Source: Rhodoferax sp.
GTDB lineage: Bacteria; Pseudomonadota; Gammaproteobacteria; Burkholderiales; Burkholderiaceae_C
Assembly (NCBI GenBank): GCA_020048895.1
Contig: JAIFLV010000043.1
Location: 27,101 to 91,100 of the forward strand
Length of the DNA stretch: 64,000 bases
Direction: 5' to 3'
The translations under genes and the position numbers were made by a program. This document shows, piece after piece, positions 19,248 to 27,720 of the stretch. The notes beneath the pieces are model-generated. The model ran no database searches. It saw only the letters and a list, made by a program, of their open reading frames with translations, and was not told the origin of the DNA. The first letter of the stretch is position 1. Every line of letters begins with the position of its first letter.

Positions 19248-20249
19248 CTAACGTACGGCCGTGCCGCTCAGGCGTTGGGCAATGGACACCGTCGGCCGCC
19301 TGCCGGCGAATTCGTCAAGCCTCTGGCCCATCGCCAGTTCCACCTGGTCCAGACGCAGCTGGGTACTGGGGTGGGTGCTGAATGACAGCGTGAACAACGG
19401 GTTGTCCGGCGCCTCGGTTCGCAATTGCTGCAGCACGGCGACCAAACCGTAGGGATCAAACCCGGCACGTGTTGCCAGGGCCACACCATTGCGATCCGCC
19501 TCCAATTCATCTTCCTGGTCCAGTCCGCGGGCATACAGTTCGCGCCCCATGCTGAGTAGTTGCGCTGACAGCCCACCCGCGAGGTCATTGCGCAACTGGG
19601 ACGCCGCGATCTGGGTCAGCAGCCCCGAACGTGCAGACTTGCGGATGGCCTGCAAATGGTGCTTGCTGATGACGTGGGTGATTTCATGGGCCAGAATGCC
19701 GGCCAGTTCGGCTTCGTCAGCAACATGGTCCACCAAGCCCTTGGTCACAAAGATGTACCCCCCGGGTGTGGCGAAGGCGTTGTATCCCGGATCGTCCAGT
19801 ACACCAAACGTCCACGGAAGCTGGGGTCGGCTCGATTGAAGGCTGATCCAGCGGCCGAGCTGGTTGATATACCGTTGCAGCGCCGCATTGGGGTGCAGTG
19901 GCTTGGCACCGAGCAGAACGGCCGCCAACTGCCGGCCAATCTCGATTTCTTTGGCTTCGTCAATCTCCTCCACCGACTGCGACAACAAACTGACGAGATC
20001 GGCGGGGTTGGTGGCTTGGTTGGGTTTGGCAACACCAAACAGACCGCCCAGCGCGTTGGTGGCAGTGTTGGCCGTCGAGCCCTGGTTGGAGCGCACCAGA
20101 TTCTCAAACAAGCCACCCAAAGCCTTGGCCGCGTCCTGCGCTTGCGCAGGCGCACTGGCCAGTGTGGCCATGGCCACCAAGAGCAAAGCGCAGCTGCCAC
20201 GGTGCAATGCAGCAATCGTCGCAGGCGTGAAATGAATGTTCCTGGTCAT
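19248..20249 (-). CDS. M48 family zinc metalloprotease, periplasmic
   Basis: A 333-residue protein with an N-terminal signal peptide (cleavage near APAQAQ) and the zinc-protease motif HEITH in ELAGILAHEITHVISKHH near residue 188; the third ligand is the Glu in EADRNGVALATRAG near residue 247. This places it in the M48 group that includes the E. coli quality-control proteases BepA and LoiP, but without the BepA TPR domain. GAGGT upstream supports the start. It begins six bases after the SH3b gene, so the two form an operon, probably in envelope maintenance. Confidence 0.88.
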   Translation of the reverse strand: MTRNIHFTPATIAALHRGSCALLLVAMATLASAPAQAQDAAKALGGLFENLVRSNQGSTANTATNALGGLFGVAKPNQATNPADLVSLLSQSVEEIDEAKEIEIGRQLAAVLLGAKPLHPNAALQRYINQLGRWISLQSSRPQLPWTFGVLDDPGYNAFATPGGYIFVTKGLVDHVADEAELAGILAHEITHVISKHHLQAIRKSARSGLLTQIAASQLRNDLAGGLSAQLLSMGRELYARGLDQEDELEADRNGVALATRAGFDPYGLVAVLQQLRTEAPDNPLFTLSFSTHPSTQLRLDQVELAMGQRLDEFAGRRPTVSIAQRLSGTAVR

Positions 20250-20255
20250 GGGTGC

Positions 20256-20825
20256 TTACCTCAGGGTTGGATCTTCTTGGGAACGCGATAGTGGGGGTGC
20301 CGGAGGCGGCAAAGGCTGCACCTGGCGCGCTGCCAGGTTGGCATTGGCAGCAAAGTGCTGTGCCTGGGATGCGTTCTGGCGATAACTCTCCGCCTGGGCC
20401 AGCGCAGTCAGATTGGGCTGGGCCTGCGCGATATCCTCGGCACCCAGGCCGCGAATGCCCGTAGTGGCCGTGGCAGTCGTGGTTTTTCCCACCTGATTGC
20501 CACGGGTGAAAAAGTTGGTCAAGCCGCGCAATGCACCGGTTGCAGTATTGGAAGGTGCTGTGGGTGCGTTGGGTGCGCCAATATCAAACATATGCACCCA
20601 ACCGGTGTCGCCGTTGGGTGCACGTACTTCCACCCACGCACTCTGTCGGTTGGGCAAACGCGTCAGGGCAGTATCCACCGGCAAGTTGGCCAGCACCCGC
20701 GCGGACGCACCAGGGCCGTCGCGCAACTCGGTGGCGCGCTTGGTCACCGCGGCATTGCTCTGCGCGAACGCCGCTGTCGACGCCACAACCATCAGGGGAA
20801 GTGTCCACTTTTGCCACAATCTCAT
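20256..20825 (-). CDS. Secreted SH3b-domain protein
   Basis: A 189-residue protein with a signal peptide (MRLWQKWTLPLMVVASTAAFA) and one bacterial SH3-like domain at about residues 25-85 (RATELRDGPGASARVLANL, ending DTGWVHMFDIG). The remainder is low-complexity with an Ala/Gln-rich segment (QNASQAQHFAANANLAAR) and a proline-rich tail. AAGGAA precedes the ATG. SH3b domains often bind cell-wall peptides. It is directly followed by the M48 protease gene, suggesting a joint role in the envelope; the exact function is unknown. Confidence 0.8.
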   Translation of the reverse strand: MRLWQKWTLPLMVVASTAAFAQSNAAVTKRATELRDGPGASARVLANLPVDTALTRLPNRQSAWVEVRAPNGDTGWVHMFDIGAPNAPTAPSNTATGALRGLTNFFTRGNQVGKTTTATATTGIRGLGAEDIAQAQPNLTALAQAESYRQNASQAQHFAANANLAARQVQPLPPPAPPLSRSQEDPTLR

Positions 20826-20888
20826 GGAAATTCCTTCATGACTCTTACCGCATTTTCGCCAGGCAGCATTATCGTGTGCCCGATGGGG

Positions 20889-23507
20889 TTACCAATCCTC
20901 CTTGACTGCCAGCACCGCATCTTGTCCCGCAGCGGCACGACCCGCCAGCCATGCAGTGAGCGTGCCAGCCAGGATGACTGCGCCCGCCAGTGCCGCCAGG
21001 CGCGTCACCGGGATCACCAGATCCATCGACCAGTGAAAGCTTTGCGGGTTGACCACCCGTACCAACACGAGTGCTACCGCCAGGCCCAGTGCTGTACCCG
21101 CGAGTGCCCCCAGACTGGTCCAGGCGGCACCCTCCAGCGAGACAACGCGCAGTACCTGGCGGCGGGTCAGTCCCAAGTGCACCAGCAGGCCAAACTCCTT
21201 GCGGCGTGCCAGTACCTGGGCGCTAAACGAGGCCGCGATGCCAAACAAACCGATGCCGATGGCCACCGCCTGCAGCCAGTAGGTCACCGCAAAGGAGCGG
21301 TCAAAGATACGCAGAGAGGTTGCTCGCAGTTCGCTGACTGAAGCCCATTCCAGCAGCTTCGCCGCTGCACCATCCGGGGTGTTTGAGAGTTCGTTGGCCA
21401 ACCGGCGCAAAGACTCTCCAACGGTCTCGGCGTTCACTCCACTCTCCAACCAGATCGCCAGATCATTGACGCGCTGGTCACCACTCAACCGCTCAAAAAC
21501 CGCCTGGTCCACGGCAATGGTGCCAAACTGTCGGGAATAGTCGCGCCACACACCTGCTACAAAAAACGTAGCTGCTTGCGCTTGATTGGCGGGCACCAGA
21601 GCCCTAAAGTACTCAGAAAGAGCTGGGTAGAACGTGCCTGGGTTTGCGCCATGAAGGTCGACCATGGCCTCGCTCACATAGATTCCAATGGCCCCTTCAG
21701 GCACAGCCAGCACATCGCCGACCATGGGTAGGTTACGTTCCGGCTCCGCAAGCGGACGTGCGATCAGGGTGACGGGCGGGCTACTGGGGTCTGGAATCAA
21801 CAACTGGTTGCGTTGTGTGGCCAGACGCGCCACGCCCTTCAGGCGAGCCGCACGCTGCACAAACACCGGATCAAAGTAGGCGGTTTCCAGCGCGTTGCCC
21901 GATGCAGTGGTGCGAACATAGAGGTCCGCCGGGAGAATGTTGTCCAGCCAGTCGGTAACCGACGTACGAAAACTCGCCACCATCACCGTCAGGGCAACCG
22001 CCAGGCTGAGCGCCGCAACCACCCCGCTCACTGCCACCGCAGCGCTTTCCCGCACCCGGCGCGCGCGCTCCACCGCAAGCAAGGCCAACGCGTGGCGCGC
22101 CACCAGTGGCGCAAACTGGTCCATGACCACACCCACCAACCAGGGTAGGCCAACAATGCCGCCCAGCAAAATTAGCCCGACACTGGCATACGCGGCCCAC
22201 GGGATGCCGTCCAGCGGAGGCGCTTGCGACAACAAAGCGCCCAGTGCCAGCAAGCCGGTGCCCACCCAGGCACTCACACCGTCAGGCTGCAACGCGCCCG
22301 AGCCTTTGAGCGTCTGGGCCACCGGCAACCGCTGGGCCCAGCGGGCCGGCCACCAGGCACCCACCAGCGCCGCAATCACGCCCAGACCGCCGAACACACC
22401 GGCTACACCAGCACTCCATTGGAGCGAGGGCGCGGAGCCGGAGAAGAACCCGCCTCCGAGGTCGCCACCCAGCAATCCCAAGGCCATGCTTGCCAGCACC
22501 GTACCCAGTCCGATTCCCAGGCTGCTGCCCACCAGCCCCAGCGCGGCCGACTCCAGCAACACCAATTGGAGCCTTTGCGGCCCGGTCAGACCCAGCACAC
22601 CCAGCAACGCAAATTGCTGCGAGCGACGCGCAACACTCAGCGCAATCACCGAGAACACCAGGAAGCCACCCGTAAACAGCGCCACCAGCGCGAGCACGGT
22701 GAGGTTGACCCGGTAGGCGCGCGACAGTGCATCCATGCGCTGCTGCGCGTCTCCGGGCTCGGACAGGCGTGCGCCTGCCGGCCAGTCTGTCTGCGCCTGC
22801 ACCCGGCGCATGAAGGCTTTGCGATCGACGCCCGATTTCAGCCGAATGTCGACGCGTGTCAGCAGTCCGTCCTTGCCAAAAAAGTCCTGTGCGGCGGCCA
22901 CATCCATCACGGCCAGCGGGCTGCCCGCGGCACGCACGGTGCCGGCTACGCGTGCATTGCGTAGTTGCAGGCCCACCTGGAGCTGCACCGTATCTACGGT
23001 GATCTTTTTGCGCGCGGCCGGATTCAGAAAAATGGTGTCGGGCCCGAAGATCGCGAGGCGATCCGCGCTCGATGCAGGTATGGGAAACAAATCCGGTGCC
23101 AGGCGTGCTACCTGTAGCGCGTCAACGCCGACAACCCGCAACGAAATGCGCTTTGGGTCAAGCCCGGTTGTCACTGCGGTGGTGCTGAACTCCAGCACCG
23201 GGCTTGCCAGGGCGACTTCCGGGTCGTGCGCCATGCGGGCATAAAGCGCATCGGTCACGCCCGTGATGGCACCGCTGCCAGCGCGCAATTCCAGGTCAGG
23301 TTTGCCACCCACCGAGCGTACGGCCTGGGAGAACTCATCCAGCGCCGAGGCGTTGATCAGATGCACCGAGAAAGCCAAAGCCACCCCGAGCATCACCGAG
23401 ACAACGGCTGCTGCGTTGCGCCAGGGATGCTGGCGCAACTCCTGCAGGGAAAAGCTGCGAAATAGCGCAATCAACGGGTAGTGGAGGAATCGCACCATGG
23501 CACGCAT
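20889..23507 (-). CDS. FtsX-type ABC permease (MacB/AttFG-like)
   Basis: A roughly 872-residue permease with two FtsX-type units: a membrane segment near the N-terminus, a large periplasmic domain, then several helices (about residues 260-420), a second periplasmic domain, and a C-terminal FtsX domain. The family otherwise pairs with a LolD-like ATPase and an AttH lipocalin protein, probably to move lipids or lipoproteins; no ATPase is adjacent here. Open frame extends to 23564, but the extra leader is encoded by a short tandem repeat (GTGCCGTGT units around 23510-23530), so I chose 23507 (MRAMVRFLHYP); 23498 is also possible. A 48-nt dispersed element lies in frame at 21556-21603. Confidence 0.85.
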   Translation of the reverse strand: MRAMVRFLHYPLIALFRSFSLQELRQHPWRNAAAVVSVMLGVALAFSVHLINASALDEFSQAVRSVGGKPDLELRAGSGAITGVTDALYARMAHDPEVALASPVLEFSTTAVTTGLDPKRISLRVVGVDALQVARLAPDLFPIPASSADRLAIFGPDTIFLNPAARKKITVDTVQLQVGLQLRNARVAGTVRAAGSPLAVMDVAAAQDFFGKDGLLTRVDIRLKSGVDRKAFMRRVQAQTDWPAGARLSEPGDAQQRMDALSRAYRVNLTVLALVALFTGGFLVFSVIALSVARRSQQFALLGVLGLTGPQRLQLVLLESAALGLVGSSLGIGLGTVLASMALGLLGGDLGGGFFSGSAPSLQWSAGVAGVFGGLGVIAALVGAWWPARWAQRLPVAQTLKGSGALQPDGVSAWVGTGLLALGALLSQAPPLDGIPWAAYASVGLILLGGIVGLPWLVGVVMDQFAPLVARHALALLAVERARRVRESAAVAVSGVVAALSLAVALTVMVASFRTSVTDWLDNILPADLYVRTTASGNALETAYFDPVFVQRAARLKGVARLATQRNQLLIPDPSSPPVTLIARPLAEPERNLPMVGDVLAVPEGAIGIYVSEAMVDLHGANPGTFYPALSEYFRALVPANQAQAATFFVAGVWRDYSRQFGTIAVDQAVFERLSGDQRVNDLAIWLESGVNAETVGESLRRLANELSNTPDGAAAKLLEWASVSELRATSLRIFDRSFAVTYWLQAVAIGIGLFGIAASFSAQVLARRKEFGLLVHLGLTRRQVLRVVSLEGAAWTSLGALAGTALGLAVALVLVRVVNPQSFHWSMDLVIPVTRLAALAGAVILAGTLTAWLAGRAAAGQDAVLAVKEDW
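21556..21603 (+). repeat. 48-nt in-frame dispersed element, copy 2
   Basis: A 48-base unit starting GCTACAAAAAACGTAGCTGC and ending GCACCAGAGCC. It is inside the FtsX-type permease gene, antisense to the element's written orientation, and encodes ALVPANQAQAATFFVA just before the conserved GVWRDY segment. It uses the same reading frame as copy 1 in the ABC exporter. Confidence 0.7.
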
Positions 23508-23550
23508 TGTGCCGTGTGTGCCGTGTGTGCCGGCACGACGGGTTGCGCCT

Positions 23551-26500
23551 TCAGGCGCTCCCATAGACTACCGATGCGCCAGACGCCGAATACTGACCAT
23601 CAGTTCGTCGCGCAGGGCAATGAATTTGGCCAAACCCCCCTCTACTGCCACACGGTCCCCTGCAATCATGTGTTCGACCAACTCGCGCGCATGGGCATGG
23701 ACACGGTCGTGGCTTGCCATCATGGCGGCAAAGGCTTCGTGGCTTCCATAGCGGGCGCGACCCTCTGCAGTGATCCACATGCCTAGCGGGCAGTAGCGGG
23801 CAGTCTTGCACATCCAACGCTGGGCAAACTTCACTTTTTCCGGTGACATAGTTTTCTATATCGCGCAGCCAATGGCGATGTTTGATCTCGCCGACGACCA
23901 GATCGCGACGGGTATCGTCATCGCTCGGCTGGTTCCACGCGGCCCAGCTGGCATCGGCCTGCCAGGTAGAAATCCACCCCGGGACGGCATTGGGGGGCAT
24001 GGCATGGGCAATGCCATAACCCTGGCCCAATTCGCAACCCAGGGCCAGCAGTAGTTCACCATGCGCCACGGTCTCCACGCCCTCGGCCAGCACGCCCCGA
24101 CCGAACGCCCGGGCCAGCCCCAGGACGCCTTCCACGATGACAAAATCATCCGAGTCGTGAAGCATGCCGATCACAAAACTCTGGTCAATCTTCATCAGAT
24201 CGGCCGGCAAGCGCTTCAGGTACGTCAGCGACGAGTAGCCGGTGCCAAAGTCGTCCAGCGAGAAACCCAACCCCAGATCGCAGCAGGCCTGCATGATGGC
24301 CGTGACCTTGTCGATGTCGTCCAGCGCACTGGTTTCCAGCACCTCGAGATCAAGCTGAGACGCGTGAACGCCAGGGTGTTGGGCCAAGGTTTCCACCAGG
24401 CTCGGGACAAACCGGCTTTGCTGCAGGTGCAGGGCATCGATGTTGACGCTCACCGATAGTTTCAAGCCCAGAGCATTCCAGGCAGCGAGTTGGGTTACTG
24501 CGGTGCGAACCACCCATTCACCCAACTGCACGATCAGCGGGTGGCCTTTCACAGTCGGCAAAAACTGTCCTGGCAGTACCAGGCCCCGGGTGGGATGCTG
24601 CCAGCGGATCAGGGCCTCCATGCCGATGACCTGGCCCGTTTTCATATTCACTTTGGGTTGGTAGTGCAGAACGAACTCGCCACGATTCAGGGCAGACTGA
24701 AGTTCATCGATAGATTCGCGGTGCGTCTTGACGTCGGCGTCGTCCTTCACATCGAAATAGTGGTAGCGGTTCTTGCCGGCCTGCTTGGCCTGGTACATCG
24801 CGTGGTCTGCGTGGCGCAACAGGAGGTCGGGCTCACCTGCGTCGTGGGGAAAGAGCGTGACTCCAATGCTGGCCGATATCTGGATTTCGGCGCCGTTGAC
24901 GACCATCGTTTGTGCGGCCGCTTCCAGCAGCCGGGTCAGAACGAGTTCGCAGTCGCGTGGGTGGTCCAGTGCCGTCAGCACCGCGACAAACTCGTCCCCC
25001 CCGATGCGTGCCAGCGTATCGCCTTCGCGCAGGGCAGCTTTCATCCTCTGCGCCAAACCTATCAAGACCTCGTCGCCGATGGTGTGGCCGTACTGGTCAT
25101 TGACCAGCTTGAATCCGTCGAGGTCGATGAATACCACCGCCAGCTGTTTGCGCTGGCGCAGACAGTGCGCCATCTCCTGCTGCAAGCGGTCTGCCAGCAG
25201 CGCCCGATTGGGTAGCCCGGTCAGCATGTCGTAGCGGGCTATGTGTTCAAGTTCCTGTTCATGTGCCTTTTGCACGCTGATATCGGTGAACAGGGCCACG
25301 TAGTTCTGAACCTTGTTGTTCGAGTCGTACACTGCGCTGATGCTGAGCAACTCCGGGTACATATCGCCGCTCTTGCGCCGATTCCAGATCTCGCCTTCCC
25401 AATGTCCCATGGTATTGAGCGACTGCCACATACGAGCGTAGAAAGCAGCGTCTTGCGTGCCCGATTTGAGGAACGAGGGCGTTTGCCCAATGGCGTCATC
25501 CTCGGAATACCCGGTAATGCGTGAAAAGGCAACGTTGACCTGAACGATGCGGGAATTGGCGTCGGTAATCAGGATGCCTTCGCGCGCCCAGGTAAACACA
25601 TTGGCCGAGAGTTGCAGGTTGGCCTGAGCTTGCTTGCGCTGGGTAATGTCCTGGGCAATGCCCAGATAGCCGGTAATCGTATTGGTTGCATTCTTGACAG
25701 CCGTCACCACCAGTGCCACATCGATGGTTTCGCCATTCTTGCGGACGTAAGTCCATTCCCGCTGTTCCTGACCATCGCGGTCAGGGATGGCGACAAACAC
25801 GCCAAATCCGTGCGGCGACGTTCCCAGTTCGCAAGCCAACTCCTGACCACGTAACGCCACTTCGGCCTCTACGTGAAAATCCACTACGTTGAGACGTCCG
25901 ATGACTTCCGCGGCGCTGTAGCCCAGCGTGCGCTCGGCACCACGGTTAAACACCTGGATGACGCCGCTCGCATCGGTGGAGATGATGGACACTTCGGACG
26001 CCGCGTCCAGCAGCGACTTGTAGTGCTGGTTCGCAGTGAGGGCTGCTTCGGTGGCTTCACTGATGGCGGTAATGTCGACCCGGAAGCCCACCGTGTAGCC
26101 ATCTTCGGTGCGGCGCTCCAAAATGCGCAACACCCGGCCGTTGTCCGTCTTCTGCGTGATGGTGGTGTTGCCAGACCGGTGCGCTGCCATGCGCTCTGCA
26201 ATCCATGCATCAATTCGCCCATGGGCTTGCGGGTACTGCCCCCGCAGCGCTCCCGTACGCAGAATTTCTTCAAAGCTGGCACCCGGAACCAAGAGGTCGG
26301 CACTGGTGGCGTAGAGGGTTTTGTAACGCTCGTTGCAATAGACAAAGCGGTCCTGCGGATCGAACAAGACGAAGGCCTCATCAACCGATTCGATCGACGC
26401 CCGCAGAATGCGTTCGTTTTCGAGCAGGTCCGTTCGCACGCCATGCTCTTGAGTGATGTCTGTGACAAATCCATGCCATAGCACACTGCCATCGTCCAAG

Positions 26501-27720
26501 CGCGTGGGCTTGGACATGCCGCTGAGCCAGCGCAGGCCGCGCTCAGGCGTTTCCACACGGTACTCACAGGCCCAGTTCTCCAGCGAGCGGGCGGACTCGG
26601 CAATCGATGCGTACACCCGGTCTATGTCCCCGGGATGGATCACCTTGAAGACAGCGGTTGCGTCCAGGCGCACATCCTCAGGGGAAACTCCATACACCGC
26701 TTCGATGCCCTTGGAGGCATAGGGAAAGCACGATCGCCCATCCGGGAACCACTGGTACTGGTAAATAACCCCGGGCAACTGGGCTGCAAGGTTCGTGATC
26801 AACCGGTTCGCTGCGTCAGCCTTTTGCTCTGCAAGAATCCTCTCGGTAATGTCGAGAACAATCGAGTACAGCAGCGTGCGCCCATCGATTTCGATCGGAC
26901 CGCAGTGCACCTCCACCGGCACTTCCGTGCCATTGGCCAGGCGCATTGTCTGCAGGGTTTCTGAAGGGTCCGAACCACTGATGCGGGTAAATGGCATGCC
27001 CTCCAGGTCATTGTCGGCATAGCCGTAAAAGCGCTCTGCCGCTGAATTGCCACGTACCACGTTTCCGGTCTCAGGATCAATCAGCAACATGGGAACGCGT
27101 GAATCTTCGAACAGCGCCCGATGCCTGGCTTCGCTGCGCAGAACTTCCCGGTGGCTCACCGCGAGGCGGCGTTCATAAGTGCGGTCCACCAGCACCATCA
27201 AGCGCTCGTCATTGTCAATTGCGGCCGGGTCCACCGTGATGAGGTGCGCATCCACCTCCGTGGAAGGGGCGTCGCGGGGTGCCATGAGCTGCACTTCCGT
27301 TGCGCTGGATACCTCCAGGCCGTGGCCCAGCACCGAATAGAGTTTGGAGCGGCTCTCGAAGGCGAACAACTGGTAAACCGAGCGGCGCTGCAGTGCGGCT
27401 TTGGCGTGCAAACCAAAATGACTTCGGGCCGCGGCATTGGCTTCCACGATGAAACCCTGTCCGTCTACCGTCAGGGCATCCATCGGCAGGTTTTCAAAGA
27501 GGCGCCGGTAGCGGCGCATGGCCGACTCGGTCTGCATCTGCGCTGCCTTCAAATCCTGGTTCTGGATTTCCAGCTCGGTCTGGTAGACGCGCAACTCTTC
27601 CACTATACGCAGCGCGTCCATCATGTCGTCGGGCACTCCGGGCTGCCGGACAGGTGCGGAGCCCATAGCGGCAATAGCCCGCTGACGCAGCCGTTCAATT
27701 TCCATGTCCATTGTTCTCAT
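23551..27720 (-). CDS. Multi-PAS GGDEF-EAL protein with frameshifted C-terminal CZB domain
   Basis: A cyclic di-GMP turnover enzyme of about 1389 residues. After several PAS domains (about residues 60-820) come a GGDEF domain with intact RIGGDEF, and an EAL domain with MEALIRWQHP, DDFGTGYSSL and IDQSFVIGML, so both synthesis and hydrolysis are possible. It begins at ATG 27720, overlapping the upstream stop as ATGA with GAGGGA upstream. At 23784-23803 a 10-bp unit is tandemly duplicated. Removing one copy restores DVQDCPLGMW followed by ITAEGRARYGSHEAF and a complete zinc-binding CZB domain ending at 23568. As read, the tail after residue about 1310 is out-of-frame junk to 23551. CZB domains sense zinc or hypochlorite in relatives. 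Confidence 0.88.
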   Translation of the reverse strand: MRTMDMEIERLRQRAIAAMGSAPVRQPGVPDDMMDALRIVEELRVYQTELEIQNQDLKAAQMQTESAMRRYRRLFENLPMDALTVDGQGFIVEANAAARSHFGLHAKAALQRRSVYQLFAFESRSKLYSVLGHGLEVSSATEVQLMAPRDAPSTEVDAHLITVDPAAIDNDERLMVLVDRTYERRLAVSHREVLRSEARHRALFEDSRVPMLLIDPETGNVVRGNSAAERFYGYADNDLEGMPFTRISGSDPSETLQTMRLANGTEVPVEVHCGPIEIDGRTLLYSIVLDITERILAEQKADAANRLITNLAAQLPGVIYQYQWFPDGRSCFPYASKGIEAVYGVSPEDVRLDATAVFKVIHPGDIDRVYASIAESARSLENWACEYRVETPERGLRWLSGMSKPTRLDDGSVLWHGFVTDITQEHGVRTDLLENERILRASIESVDEAFVLFDPQDRFVYCNERYKTLYATSADLLVPGASFEEILRTGALRGQYPQAHGRIDAWIAERMAAHRSGNTTITQKTDNGRVLRILERRTEDGYTVGFRVDITAISEATEAALTANQHYKSLLDAASEVSIISTDASGVIQVFNRGAERTLGYSAAEVIGRLNVVDFHVEAEVALRGQELACELGTSPHGFGVFVAIPDRDGQEQREWTYVRKNGETIDVALVVTAVKNATNTITGYLGIAQDITQRKQAQANLQLSANVFTWAREGILITDANSRIVQVNVAFSRITGYSEDDAIGQTPSFLKSGTQDAAFYARMWQSLNTMGHWEGEIWNRRKSGDMYPELLSISAVYDSNNKVQNYVALFTDISVQKAHEQELEHIARYDMLTGLPNRALLADRLQQEMAHCLRQRKQLAVVFIDLDGFKLVNDQYGHTIGDEVLIGLAQRMKAALREGDTLARIGGDEFVAVLTALDHPRDCELVLTRLLEAAAQTMVVNGAEIQISASIGVTLFPHDAGEPDLLLRHADHAMYQAKQAGKNRYHYFDVKDDADVKTHRESIDELQSALNRGEFVLHYQPKVNMKTGQVIGMEALIRWQHPTRGLVLPGQFLPTVKGHPLIVQLGEWVVRTAVTQLAAWNALGLKLSVSVNIDALHLQQSRFVPSLVETLAQHPGVHASQLDLEVLETSALDDIDKVTAIMQACCDLGLGFSLDDFGTGYSSLTYLKRLPADLMKIDQSFVIGMLHDSDDFVIVEGVLGLARAFGRGVLAEGVETVAHGELLLALGCELGQGYGIAHAMPPNAVPGWISTWQADASWAAWNQPSDDDTRRDLVVGEIKHRHWLRDIENYVTGKSEVCPALDVQDCPLLPARHVDHCRGSRPLWKPRSLCRHDGKPRPCPCPCARVGRTHDCRGPCGSRGGFGQIHCPARRTDGQYSASGASVVYGSA
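23784..23803. repeat. 10-bp tandem duplication causing a frameshift
   Basis: The unit TAGCGGGCAG occurs twice head to tail (23784-23793, 23794-23803). Ten bases is not a multiple of three, so the second copy shifts the reading frame in the CZB domain of the gene at 23551-27720. Both possible frames across this point were read to confirm this. Confidence 0.9.

Noticed and set aside
23508..23564. Longer N-terminus of the FtsX-type permease
   Set aside because: The extra codons come from a GTGCCGTGT tandem repeat and lack a ribosome binding site or homology.
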